NCBI GenBank assembly: GCA_021158375.1 | Contig: JAGGUS010000029.1 | Coordinates: 1 to 9,482 of the forward strand | Origin: Thermoprotei archaeon | GTDB lineage: Archaea > Thermoproteota > Thermoprotei > QMSL01 > B3-G16 | Length of the DNA: 9,482 nucleotides | Direction: 5' to 3' | Shown here: positions 1 to 5,968 of the stretch, one piece after another | Layout of the letters: each line of letters starts with the position of its first letter | Position numbering within the stretch: position 1 is the stretch's first letter | The notes under the pieces: model-generated | Databases searched by the model: none | The model's input: the letters and a program-made list of their open reading frames with translations, nothing else | Told to the model about the DNA's origin: nothing | Translations under genes and position numbers: made by a program

Positions 1-725
1 TGGCTGAATTAAGTAAGGTGAACGTTGATTTCTCGCCATTAATAACGTACTTAAACAAAAAGACCACACGATATGTCTTATTATATAAAGGTGATAAAAG
101 AGAACTTCTACTCAAGGCTAAATGTGGGGCTATAAGCAATGTAATTGGTAACTTTGATGTAGCTATCGTATCGCCAATAGTAGATGAAGTCTCATTAAAT
201 CTTATTAAGAACGTAAGAGAGACCACACAATTTCTATCACTAGATCCTCAAGGATTCTTTAGATCAAATAAGCTAGGTAAAGTAAGACGAGCTTTAAATA
301 AAGAGCTCTTTAGTATACTCCCTCTTGTTGATATAGTGAAAATATCTGAAGATGAAGCATCGCTCATAGATGAAGATCTCATTAAATGCATTCGTATGCT
401 TCTTAACAGGGTAAAAAGATTAGCCATTATAACACGTGGTTCGCGTGGTTCTCTAATAGGGCTTAAAGAAGATAACCACATTAAGGTGTTAAAAATACCC
501 GCATATCCTATTTCTGTAAAAGATCCTACTGGAGCCGGTGATGTATTTATCGCTGTGTTCACTGTACAGTACTTAATGAACGAAGATCCTCTTTGGGCTG
601 GTTGTATCGCCAATGCTGCTGCTTCTCTATCTACGGAAGGTAGAGGACCCTGTAGTATTCCCTATCATGAATTAATAAAGAGAGCTCAAGTACTTCTTGA
701 GAAAGTAAGTCAGGATACCCTTTGA
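1..725 (+). CDS. PfkB-family carbohydrate/nucleoside kinase, 5'-truncated by window edge
   Basis: This is the C-terminal part of a ribokinase-like (PfkB) kinase, which transfers phosphate from ATP to a sugar, nucleoside or related alcohol in the cytosol. Counting from the GTG at 18, the hallmark DPTGAGD motif lies at residues 169-175: the anion hole, with D175 as the expected catalytic base. Other family segments are DPQGF (76-80), VKISEDEA (107-114) and ITRGSRGS (138-145), which match the usual substrate/ATP-domain strands. The frame stays open upstream of the GTG to the window edge (A-E-L-S-K precede it), and the N-terminal GG-containing substrate-lid region typical of the ~300-aa family is missing. 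I therefore read the gene as cut by the window and not as starting at 18. Its TGA stop lies 14 bases from the convergent proS stop. The substrate cannot be told from the sequence; sugar, nucleoside and inositol kinases all share these motifs. Confidence 0.88.
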   Translation, partial: AELSKVNVDFSPLITYLNKKTTRYVLLYKGDKRELLLKAKCGAISNVIGNFDVAIVSPIVDEVSLNLIKNVRETTQFLSLDPQGFFRSNKLGKVRRALNKELFSILPLVDIVKISEDEASLIDEDLIKCIRMLLNRVKRLAIITRGSRGSLIGLKEDNHIKVLKIPAYPISVKDPTGAGDVFIAVFTVQYLMNEDPLWAGCIANAAASLSTEGRGPCSIPYHELIKRAQVLLEKVSQDTL

Positions 726-739
726 TTATGTTCGTACTC

Positions 740-2182
740 TTAATACGTCTTACTTACTCTAATTACGGTTTTTGCCTCTTTACCACACATTATACATCTC
801 TTACCTTTTACGTTTATTTCGAGATCTAAAGGAATGCCCAGTACACTTCCCTCAAGGGAATCTTCGATATTCAGCCCACAATCAGTATCTCCACACCATG
901 GAACTACTACTATACCTTTCCTATTATTTACAATATTAGCTGCTTCCTCTAGTTTTTCGCTAAAGAACGTATGCTGTTGAAGCCATTTTCTAGCACGAGC
1001 CCTAAGATTACGTCTTATATCTTCAAGTAGCTCTGGAATTTTAGTCTTTATTTCTGCTATACTTATTACTTTCCTCTCTAAGGTATCCCTTCTAGAGACC
1101 GTCACGCAATTGTTAGCAACATCCCTTGGTCCTATCTCTATCCTTAAGGGTACTCCCTTCAATTCCCAATAATAGAATTTCTCTCCAGGCGTAATGTCTT
1201 CTCTATCATCTAAGTAGACCCTAAGGCCTATTTCTTTAAGCACCTTAATCACTCTATTACATAACTCGAAAACAGTATTTTCTGTTCCCTTATATGGTAT
1301 TGGCACTATCACTACTTGAATTGGAGCTATATTATATGGTAGGACTAGTCCATGATCATCTCCATGTACTGCTATTAGTGCTGCTATTACGCGTTCAGAG
1401 ATTCCATAACTGGTAGTATACACAAATTCGTGCGTCCCGTCAGGCTTTAAGTAAGTTACTTCAAATGCACGTGAAAAGTTTTGTCCTAAGTTATGTACCG
1501 TTCCTATCTGTAATGTCCTGCCATCAGGCATTAATGTATCAAAGGCTATTGTATAGACAGCTCCCGCGAATTTGTCCCATTCAGGCCTCTGTGATATCAT
1601 GTATGGTATGCATAACTCATCAAAGAACTTCTTATATATCTCTATAGCGCTCCTAACTTGCTTTTCAGCATCTTCCATAGTTGCATGTGCTGTATGCGCT
1701 TCCTTAAACATAGTGACCTCCCTTAAGCGTATCATAGGCTGTGTTGCCTTAGTTTCATAGCGGAATACGTTCACTATTTGGTATATTCTAAAAGGTAGAT
1801 CTGTATGGTCTTTAATCCATAACTTCAGCATCTCCATTATAGCAGTCTCACTTGTAGGTCTTAACGCAAGTTTTCTCTCTAATTTCTTCCTGCCACCATA
1901 CGTGACCCAAAAGACTTCATCCTCAAACTTCTCTATATGTTCAGATTCCTTTCTTAAGATCTCTTCTGGAATGAGAAGAGGGAAGAGCACTTCTTCATGT
2001 CCTGTCTGGTTCAATAGGTCTTTTAGGATTGATATTACATTATTTCGTATTTTCATGCCATATGGCGGCCAGACACCTATTCCTTTAACTGGATATCGAT
2101 AATCGTACACCTCAGCTTTGTATATTACCTCTCTAAACCATTCATTGAACTTATTCTTCCATTTCTCCCTAGGGGGATCCAC
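740..2182 (-). CDS. proS: Prolyl-tRNA synthetase, archaeal/eukaryotic type
   Basis: This class II aminoacyl-tRNA synthetase charges tRNA-Pro with proline in the cytosol; it is 480 aa, the usual archaeal length. The catalytic core includes RPTSE (108-112), motif 2 with R141, R152, E155 and the diagnostic KEAHTAH (160-166), and a motif 3 region around SYGISER (258-264) followed by HGDDHGL (273-279). The anticodon-binding domain spans about 286-385 (GPRDVANN at 351-358). The C-terminal domain is the archaeal/eukaryotic form, with four probable zinc ligands: C430, C435, C463 and C466. It lacks the bacterial editing insertion. The start is GTG at 2182. Its G is also the last base of the upstream DedA-family stop (TAGTG), and GGTGAG sits 3 nt upstream, so translation is probably coupled. 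It shares the DedA promoter or receives read-through from trmI. I see nothing missing. Confidence 0.97.
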   Translation of the reverse strand: MDPPREKWKNKFNEWFREVIYKAEVYDYRYPVKGIGVWPPYGMKIRNNVISILKDLLNQTGHEEVLFPLLIPEEILRKESEHIEKFEDEVFWVTYGGRKKLERKLALRPTSETAIMEMLKLWIKDHTDLPFRIYQIVNVFRYETKATQPMIRLREVTMFKEAHTAHATMEDAEKQVRSAIEIYKKFFDELCIPYMISQRPEWDKFAGAVYTIAFDTLMPDGRTLQIGTVHNLGQNFSRAFEVTYLKPDGTHEFVYTTSYGISERVIAALIAVHGDDHGLVLPYNIAPIQVVIVPIPYKGTENTVFELCNRVIKVLKEIGLRVYLDDREDITPGEKFYYWELKGVPLRIEIGPRDVANNCVTVSRRDTLERKVISIAEIKTKIPELLEDIRRNLRARARKWLQQHTFFSEKLEEAANIVNNRKGIVVVPWCGDTDCGLNIEDSLEGSVLGIPLDLEINVKGKRCIMCGKEAKTVIRVSKTY

Positions 2183-2874
2183 TATCTCACCCTAATTAGT
2201 CCCATGACCTTAGATATAAAGCGGGATATCAATCCTAATATCGCTTTTCCAAACTCTATGAAAGCACTCTTTAATCCTTCCTCTAGTAGCACCTTTAACA
2301 AGTGCTCCCAATCAACATAAAATACTATCGCTATTATGATTAAGAATGCTATAATCGATATCACTAAACTAAGCTCCCATCCGATGGTCGTCAGTAAGGT
2401 ATCCAATGCTTTCCTCCAGGATATTATAGTCATCGTTAATATCGTCTTACCTAGAAAGCATGCGCTGAAGTATTTTAGTAAATCATACTTCATCATACCA
2501 AAGGGTACTAATATAGCATCATCAGGCATAGGTGTTGCTGTCGCCAATAGTATTATTAAAAAACCGTAACTGCTTGTCATATTACTTATCTTTTTCAATG
2601 CATCTAATCTCCTTCTTTTTTCCTCGCTTGTAAAGTACCTACTAGAAAGCCCTACTAAATACGATAGTAGTTTTCCAATAGCAGCTCCTAGACCACCTAT
2701 AATACTTAAAAGTGTTAGATTTACTCCCTTACCAGCTAAAATGAAGAATGCGGCAAGGTATGGTACGGGTAGGAAGAGTATCATATTGCTTATGATAGCT
2801 ATTATAAAGGCACCTATATATCCATACCTTATGACTAGTTCTGTTATAGTCGCTAACAAGCTATTAATGTCCAT
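2182..2874 (-). CDS. DedA/VTT-domain (SNARE-associated Golgi) family membrane protein
   Basis: This is a 230-aa polytopic membrane protein of the DedA/YqaA/VTT superfamily. These are scramblase- or transporter-like proteins with re-entrant loops, and the substrate in archaea is not established. Hydrophobic segments run at about 17-35, 38-56, 60-75, 103-118, 135-151 and 166-187. Family signatures are the proline-bearing FLPVP (34-38), the glycine-rich GGLGAAIGKLLSYLVG (60-75) and ATPMPDD (113-119) followed by PFGMMKY. The tail from about 188 is amphipathic and ends in basic residues. The start is ATG at 2874 with GAGGTG 5 nt upstream. A good TATA box lies just beyond the trmI stop. The gene ends inside the proS start codon (1-base overlap), so the two are probably co-translated, although no functional link between them is evident. 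The family call is firm; the function is open. Confidence 0.85.
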   Translation of the reverse strand: MDINSLLATITELVIRYGYIGAFIIAIISNMILFLPVPYLAAFFILAGKGVNLTLLSIIGGLGAAIGKLLSYLVGLSSRYFTSEEKRRRLDALKKISNMTSSYGFLIILLATATPMPDDAILVPFGMMKYDLLKYFSACFLGKTILTMTIISWRKALDTLLTTIGWELSLVISIIAFLIIIAIVFYVDWEHLLKVLLEEGLKSAFIEFGKAILGLISRFISKVMGLIRVR

Positions 2875-2899
2875 TACTACACCTCTTACATTAATAGGC

Positions 2900-2911
2900 G
2901 CTTATATAAAC
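2900..2911 (-). promoter_or_regulatory. TATA box for the DedA-proS transcript
   Basis: On the minus strand the 40-base gap after trmI contains TTTATATAAG (2910-2901), a near-ideal archaeal TATA box. Its centre is about 32 bases upstream of the ATG at 2874, so transcription would begin near 2880. That gives a very short leader that may cut into the GAGGTG SD at 2885-2880. Read-through from trmI would keep the SD intact, so two transcript forms are possible. This is judged on spacing and consensus only. Confidence 0.6.
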
Positions 2912-2914
2912 TGA

Positions 2915-3700
2915 TTATCCTTCTATTTCAAATACTTTTCTTGCGAAGACTATAAATTCTGTATGCCCTACCATGAATGTTAAAGGCCTGCTCTCTCCTT
3001 CTTTAATTTTCCAATACCTAACAAATGTTTCTAACACGGATATGTCGATAAAGTTGTATTTACGTAACTCACCTACAGTCTTCTCCACTTGATCTACTGT
3101 AGGACTAAGGCTAATAAAATAGCCGCCACCTTTAAGAGCCTTTGCTGCATGCTCTACTACAAGCCAAGGAGCTGCTATATCTAATATTATGGTGTCTATA
3201 TTCCTCTCGTCAATACCTTTCGTAATATCCTTATGCTTAAATATCACATAATCACTAACACCTAACTTCTCTACATTCCTCTTTGCAAGTTTAAGGAACT
3301 CCTCCCTTACTTCGTAAGAAAATACCTTCCCATTTGGTCTAACCATATACGCAAGAACTCCCGTTAGTGCTCCACTACCACTCCCTCCCTCTACTACAAT
3401 ACTTCCTGGCCCAACTCGACCTAGGAGTAATATTATACCTATATCCTTAGGATACACTATCTGAGTACGCCGTTTAACATTAAGTACGTAGTCTGCAAGA
3501 TTTGGCCTTAAAAGATAAACTCTCTCGCCTATATGTGTTGTAATGAGATCGCCATATCTCTTGCCTATAATTTCGTCTAAATTAATCATACCTATGTGTG
3601 TATGCAGAACCCTTCCGGGTTCTACGGATACTAAAAACTTCTTTCCATTACAGTAAAGAAGAACTTTATCGCCTTTATCTATTACATCCTTGAGGCTCAT
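2915..3700 (-). CDS. trmI: tRNA (adenine-N1)-methyltransferase TrmI (m1A57/58)
   Basis: This is an S-adenosylmethionine-dependent class I methyltransferase forming m1A in the T-loop of tRNAs; archaeal enzymes act at position 57 and/or 58 as homotetramers. Counting from the ATG at 3700 (261 aa), the N-terminal small domain carries the family segment RRTQIVYPKD (77-86). The Rossmann domain shows motif I EGGSGSG (104-110), motif II YE (129-130, E130 for the ribose), D158, and the motif IV region LDIAAPW (173-179). The late E224-W230 segment (ETFVRYW) is also conserved in TrmI/Gcd14. I prefer ATG 3700 because GAGGAG (3713-3708) sits 7 nt upstream of it. An in-frame TTG at 3715 would add MRRRE and has no clear SD. 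The start overlaps the end of the preceding coiled-coil gene by 26 bases, so the two are coupled, and the transcript begins with a C/D box sRNA. Confidence 0.94.
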   Translation of the reverse strand: MSLKDVIDKGDKVLLYCNGKKFLVSVEPGRVLHTHIGMINLDEIIGKRYGDLITTHIGERVYLLRPNLADYVLNVKRRTQIVYPKDIGIILLLGRVGPGSIVVEGGSGSGALTGVLAYMVRPNGKVFSYEVREEFLKLAKRNVEKLGVSDYVIFKHKDITKGIDERNIDTIILDIAAPWLVVEHAAKALKGGGYFISLSPTVDQVEKTVGELRKYNFIDISVLETFVRYWKIKEGESRPLTFMVGHTEFIVFARKVFEIEG

Positions 3701-3896
3701 CTCCCTTCTCCTCAAGAGACTCTCTAAGTTTTCTTACTTCATCTCTAAGTTTTCTCATCTCATCTTCTAACGATCTAATTCTCTTATTTAGCTCTATAAG
3801 GAGCCTAAGGATTATTTCTATATCCCTACTTGTAGATAAGAGGAACTTCTGCTCCCTTAACATTGCCATCAGTCGATCAATACTATTCTCGTACAT
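3675..3896 (-). CDS. Small coiled-coil protein upstream of trmI
   Basis: This is an unrecognised 73-aa protein. Residues 1-25 look helical. Residues 26-66 form a strongly charged heptad-like coiled coil (ILRLLIELNKRI, then LEDEMRKLRDEVRKLRESL), which suggests a dimer or a partner-binding helix. The tail is short and polar. There is no signal peptide and no membrane segment. The start is ATG at 3896 with a very strong SD, GGAGGAG at 3908-3902 and a 5-nt spacer. The gene overlaps trmI by 26 bases and is the first coding gene of that operon, so a role alongside the tRNA methyltransferase is possible but unproven. It is probably real: it has the best SD in the window, an overlapping downstream gene and a promoter. 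I do not assign a function. Confidence 0.72.
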   Translation of the reverse strand: MYENSIDRLMAMLREQKFLLSTSRDIEIILRLLIELNKRIRSLEDEMRKLRDEVRKLRESLEEKGDEPQGCNR

Positions 3897-3910
3897 CCTT
3901 ACTCCTCCAT

Positions 3911-3960
3911 TCAGTCCTGGTGTCTTTCATCATCAAATCAGTAATACCAACCCTCATCAT
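3911..3960 (-). ncRNA. C/D box sRNA, dual 12-nt guides, in the leader of the trmI operon
   Basis: Reading the minus strand from 3960: box C ATGATGA (3960-3954, a perfect RUGAUGA), a 12-nt guide GGGTTGGTATTA (3953-3942), box D' CTGA (3941-3938), a 4-nt spacer TTTG, box C' ATGATGA (3933-3927, also perfect), a 12-nt guide AAGACACCAGGA (3926-3915), and box D CTGA (3914-3911). All four boxes match consensus, and both guides have the 12-nt length typical of archaea. Such RNAs bind L7Ae, Nop5 and fibrillarin and direct 2'-O-methylation of the target base paired to the fifth guide base before D or D'. The predicted targets are TAATACCAACCC (methylated A, fifth base) and TCCTGGTGTCTT (methylated G, fifth base), in rRNA or tRNA; I could not identify them. 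Box D ends 2 nt before the SD of the 73-aa gene. The mature ends probably extend several bases on each side. Confidence 0.88.
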
Positions 3961-3989
3961 GAAAGTCGTTATATACTAATTACCAAAAA

Positions 3990-3998
3990 CTTATATTT
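3990..3998. promoter_or_regulatory. Shared quasi-palindromic TATA box, divergent promoter
   Basis: CTTATATTT on the plus strand reads AAATATAAG on the minus strand, so both directions offer a plausible TATA box. From its centre (about 3994), the usual 26-base spacing predicts a plus start near 4020-4021, exactly at the GTG of the ASCH-domain gene. It also predicts a minus start near 3968, about 8 bases before box C of the sRNA. The plus-strand side has an A-rich BRE-like CCAAAAA (3983-3989). The minus-strand side has GAAG (4002-3999) just before the box. Two separate start complexes on one site could exclude each other. A second TATA-like element at 3976-3969 (minus) is too close to box C to make the whole sRNA. 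Confidence 0.6.
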
Positions 3999-4020
3999 CT
4001 TCACTTATGTAGAGTTGTCT

Positions 4021-4464
4021 GTGAAGTCTCAGTTAACAATACTAATGTCTATACGTCCTCGGTTTGCTGAGAGAATATTAAAAGGTATTAAGAAGTTCGA
4101 ACTACGCAGATACATATTTCCCATCCCAGAGAGATCTAGGATTATTGTATACGCATCATCTCCTATTAAAGCAATAATAGGAGAGTTCGAGGCCGGAAGA
4201 GTTTTTAAAGCTTCTCCAGAGACCGTATGGCAGTTCGTAAATACTTTTCCAGATTCGGGAATTGAAGACGAGGACTGGAAGTATATAAAAGGCGCTAGAT
4301 ATGCCTTAGCAATAGAAGTTGTCAATCCAGTCTACTATGAAGAGCCTATACCACTAGAGGTAATAAGGAAGTATATACCCTCTTTTGCACCTCCTATGAG
4401 CTATCAGATAGTTCGGCCTGGCACTCCGTTAGCTCAACTGCTAAGACATCTAATAAAGCGATAG
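4021..4464 (+). CDS. ASCH-domain (PUA-like) protein
   Basis: The product is about 147 aa with an ASCH fold, a PUA-related beta barrel thought to bind RNA or nucleotides; it is common as a stand-alone protein in archaea. The N-terminus TILMSIRPRFAERILKGIKK followed by FELRR fits the family's first strand, helix and conserved basic EL/FR strand. RIIVYASSPIKAIIGEFEAGRVF is the central barrel pattern. The C-terminal SYQIVRPGTPLAQLLRHL looks like the family's closing segment. Possible starts are TTG 4015, GTG 4021 and ATG 4045. I choose GTG 4021 because the TATA box at 3990-3998 predicts transcription from about that base (leaderless), there is no SD, and ATG 4045 would cut the first strand. The gene is divergent from the sRNA/trmI operon and shares its promoter. 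An RNA-binding role would suit that neighbourhood, but this is inference. Confidence 0.82.
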   Translation: MKSQLTILMSIRPRFAERILKGIKKFELRRYIFPIPERSRIIVYASSPIKAIIGEFEAGRVFKASPETVWQFVNTFPDSGIEDEDWKYIKGARYALAIEVVNPVYYEEPIPLEVIRKYIPSFAPPMSYQIVRPGTPLAQLLRHLIKR

Positions 4465-4502
4465 AGATTGGCGAATGTTTTATGAATATAAAACAGTATA
4501 TG

Positions 4503-4511
4503 GTTTAATAG
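4503..4511 (+). promoter_or_regulatory. Possible TATA box for the 133-aa gene
   Basis: GTTTAATAG lies about 37 bases before the ATG at 4544 and would place the start near 4533. Other TA-rich candidates lie just upstream (GAATATAAAA at 4482-4491, AGTATATGG at 4494-4502), so the exact box is uncertain. The 79-base gap from the ASCH gene makes a separate promoter likely. Confidence 0.35.
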
Positions 4512-4523
4512 CCTATGTAAATG

Positions 4524-4539
4524 ACCCTTAATGAAGGGT
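4524..4539. repeat. Perfect 6-bp inverted repeat upstream of the 133-aa gene
   Basis: ACCCTT-AATG-AAGGGT is a perfect 6+6 inverted repeat ending 4 bases before the ATG at 4544 and spanning the predicted transcription start. It could be an operator for a dimeric regulator, or a small hairpin in the leader that affects initiation. The loop is only 4 nt and the stem short. Chance occurrence cannot be excluded. Confidence 0.45.
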
Positions 4540-4543
4540 ATTA

Positions 4544-4945
4544 ATGCGTAGTGTATTACAAGCACTAGAAGAACTGCATTCCTACTTGAAGGGTCAGAGA
4601 GATTCTATTTCCCTAGAATCGCTTATCCTAATGATTAAATATGGCTATTTATATGCTGATTATACTAAACCTATTAGTATTAATGTACGATTATCAACAG
4701 GTACTGTTATATCGAGTATAGTATTGCCATTAGATTTAAATAGTGAACAAGGCATAAAGGACGCCTTCAGACTAGTAAGATATATGACTATGGAAGAAAA
4801 GAACCTAACACCTACTGAGAGAAAATTATTATATATGCTTAGGCGACGTTTAAATACAATTTCATATGGAACAGTTTCGCCTAAAATTAAGATACAAGGA
4901 CGGACCGAATTAACTACATTGGCTATCCCTTCATACAATAGATAG
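4544..4945 (+). CDS. Hypothetical protein, 133 aa
   Basis: I do not recognise this protein. It starts with a helical segment (1-35, hydrophobic ISLESLILMIKYGYL at 22-36). A beta-rich stretch follows (43-65: ISINVRLSTGTVISSIVLPL). A charged helix comes next (68-84, EQGIKDAFRLVRYM), then a basic helical part TPTERKLLYMLRRRL (89-103) and a strand-like tail. There are no cysteines, no signal peptide and no clear membrane span. The ATG at 4544 is preceded by an inverted repeat and only a weak SD (AAGGG). It may be leaderless or short-leadered. It runs convergent to the KaiC-like gene, with 51 bases between the stops. Codon use resembles its neighbours, so it is probably a genuine, lineage-restricted gene. 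Confidence 0.65.
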   Translation: MRSVLQALEELHSYLKGQRDSISLESLILMIKYGYLYADYTKPISINVRLSTGTVISSIVLPLDLNSEQGIKDAFRLVRYMTMEEKNLTPTERKLLYMLRRRLNTISYGTVSPKIKIQGRTELTTLAIPSYNR

Positions 4946-4996
4946 CTTAAATAATCAATCTACGATATATTTTCAGCTTAGGATAACATACTTTCT

Positions 4997-5719
4997 TTAA
5001 AACTCAGTTATCACAATTCCTTTACCAGGCACTATATCAAACTCTAATTCTACAGGTTTTACTGGAGTCCACCTCATCTTACGAATTACCATTACCCTTC
5101 TATATCCTCTTATGCTCTTCTCTATCCTTAATATTATTACGCCCGATGCTAGAAATTCCTCAATTCCATAACGACTTAAAGCGTTAGAGCCTGTTGGTAT
5201 TTCCGAGGTCATTATTGTAGTACATCCAATCCTTCTCTCTATCTCTGTAATTAATCTCCTAACATACTCACGGATCCAATTTAACCTCTCCTCACCTATT
5301 ATAAATGGTGCTATCGGATCTAGCACCAATCTCTTTACGCCGTATTCCTTACTCCACCTCTCTATTCGCTCTACAAGGCTTTTTACTCCTATTCTTAGTG
5401 CTTTGCTATCGAACTTATCTGGGAATTCGCTAACTAATGATAAGAAATTTATTTTACCTCGATCGATAAGCTCATCTATGCTCCAACCAAACTCTCTGAG
5501 CCCCTCAATCAAGCTTTCGATATCTTCATCTCCTGAAACGTAAAGTCCTGGTTGATCTAGCATTCTAGCTCCGTGCAGTAGGAATTGCATAGCAAATATA
5601 GTTTTGCCTGTTCCGGTCTCGCCAGCTATAAGGTAGGTCTTTCCTCTTATGAAGCCACCATGTAGTATTTGATCAAGCTTTTCAATACCTATAGGCTCCC
5701 TAGGCCTCGTGATCCCCAC
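4997..5719 (-). CDS. KaiC/RadA-like RecA-superfamily ATPase, single domain
   Basis: This is a 240-aa single-domain ATPase of the KaiC branch of the RecA superfamily. The opening PIGIEKLDQILHGGFIRGKT (9-28) is the typical KaiC lead-in. Walker A is GETGTGKT (33-40) and Walker B ends RLVLD (130-134). TSEIP (171-175) and YGIEEFLASGVIIL (184-197) are further family blocks. The KaiC catalytic Glu pair (usually S-x-E-E) appears here as SGDED (62-66), and the late K-M-R-x-T block is KMRWTP (214-219). Archaeal members are linked to signalling, motility and DNA processes, but this one's role is unknown. The only usable start is GTG 5719, embedded in GAGGTGGGG; no other start occurs before Walker A. It overlaps the ribbon-helix-helix gene by 31 bases, so expression is coupled to that regulator. 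It could be an archaeal switch ATPase controlled by, or controlling, its partner. Confidence 0.88.
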   Translation of the reverse strand: MGITRPREPIGIEKLDQILHGGFIRGKTYLIAGETGTGKTIFAMQFLLHGARMLDQPGLYVSGDEDIESLIEGLREFGWSIDELIDRGKINFLSLVSEFPDKFDSKALRIGVKSLVERIERWSKEYGVKRLVLDPIAPFIIGEERLNWIREYVRRLITEIERRIGCTTIMTSEIPTGSNALSRYGIEEFLASGVIILRIEKSIRGYRRVMVIRKMRWTPVKPVELEFDIVPGKGIVITEF

Positions 5720-5874
5720 CTCTTATGATATGATAAATTATAGAGTTCGCTTTTTAATAACTCTCTTACGGCAGCCCTTATGACTTCGCTTCTGCTAGTA
5801 AACCGTCCAGTCTTTATGAGCTCATCTATCTCTCTTATGAGATCTTCAGGCATCTTTACGCTAATAGTCTTCAA
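5689..5874 (-). CDS. Ribbon-helix-helix (CopG/Arc-type) DNA-binding regulator
   Basis: This is a 61-aa protein with the full ribbon-helix-helix pattern: a strand KTISVKM (2-8) that would insert in the DNA major groove as a dimer, helix A PEDLIREIDELIKTG (9-23), and helix B beginning SRSEVIRAAVRELL (27-40). A short basic tail follows (HKRWGSRG). Such proteins bind palindromic operators, often their own promoter, and sometimes act as antitoxins. The start is TTG at 5874: GGTGAT (5883-5878) lies 3 nt upstream, and the strand needs the N-terminal MKTISV. It overlaps the KaiC-like gene by 31 bases. A ~240-aa ATPase is not a usual toxin, so I read the pair as regulator plus ATPase and not as toxin-antitoxin. 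I see no clear operator palindrome in the promoter. Confidence 0.85.
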   Translation of the reverse strand: MKTISVKMPEDLIREIDELIKTGRFTSRSEVIRAAVRELLKSELYNLSYHKRWGSRGLGSL

Positions 5875-5909
5875 TGTATCACCTGTCCTTAGGTATCTGT
5901 TTAGATGTA

Positions 5910-5919
5910 CATAAAAGTT
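5910..5919 (-). promoter_or_regulatory. Probable TATA box for the RHH-KaiC operon
   Basis: On the minus strand, ACTTTTATG covers 5919-5911. Its centre is about 26 bases upstream of 5888, giving a leader of roughly 14 bases that still includes the GGTGAT SD at 5883-5878. The 157-base gap between the Rad50-like stop and this gene makes an independent promoter likely. The match to consensus is moderate. Confidence 0.45.
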
Positions 5920-5968
5920 TAACTGGTTATCATTAGTGGACTATTACTTAGATAAATTATACTACTTG

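Noticed and set aside
248..613. A 121-codon open frame on the minus strand opposite the PfkB kinase
   Set aside because: It lies wholly antisense to a gene with clear kinase motifs. The protein shows no recognisable pattern, and low stop frequency opposite a real gene explains it.
2470..2500. ATGATGA on the minus strand within the DedA gene as a second box C
   Set aside because: It encodes the M-M-K of the conserved protein, and no CTGA follows at a guide-length distance, so it is not a C/D sRNA.
4029..4325. Minus-strand open frame opposite the ASCH gene
   Set aside because: The plus-strand frame carries the ASCH pattern and a well-placed promoter; the reverse frame has neither.
5689..5874. 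The RHH gene as the antitoxin of a toxin-antitoxin pair
   Set aside because: The coupled gene is a 240-aa KaiC-like ATPase, not a RelE-, PIN- or MazF-type toxin.
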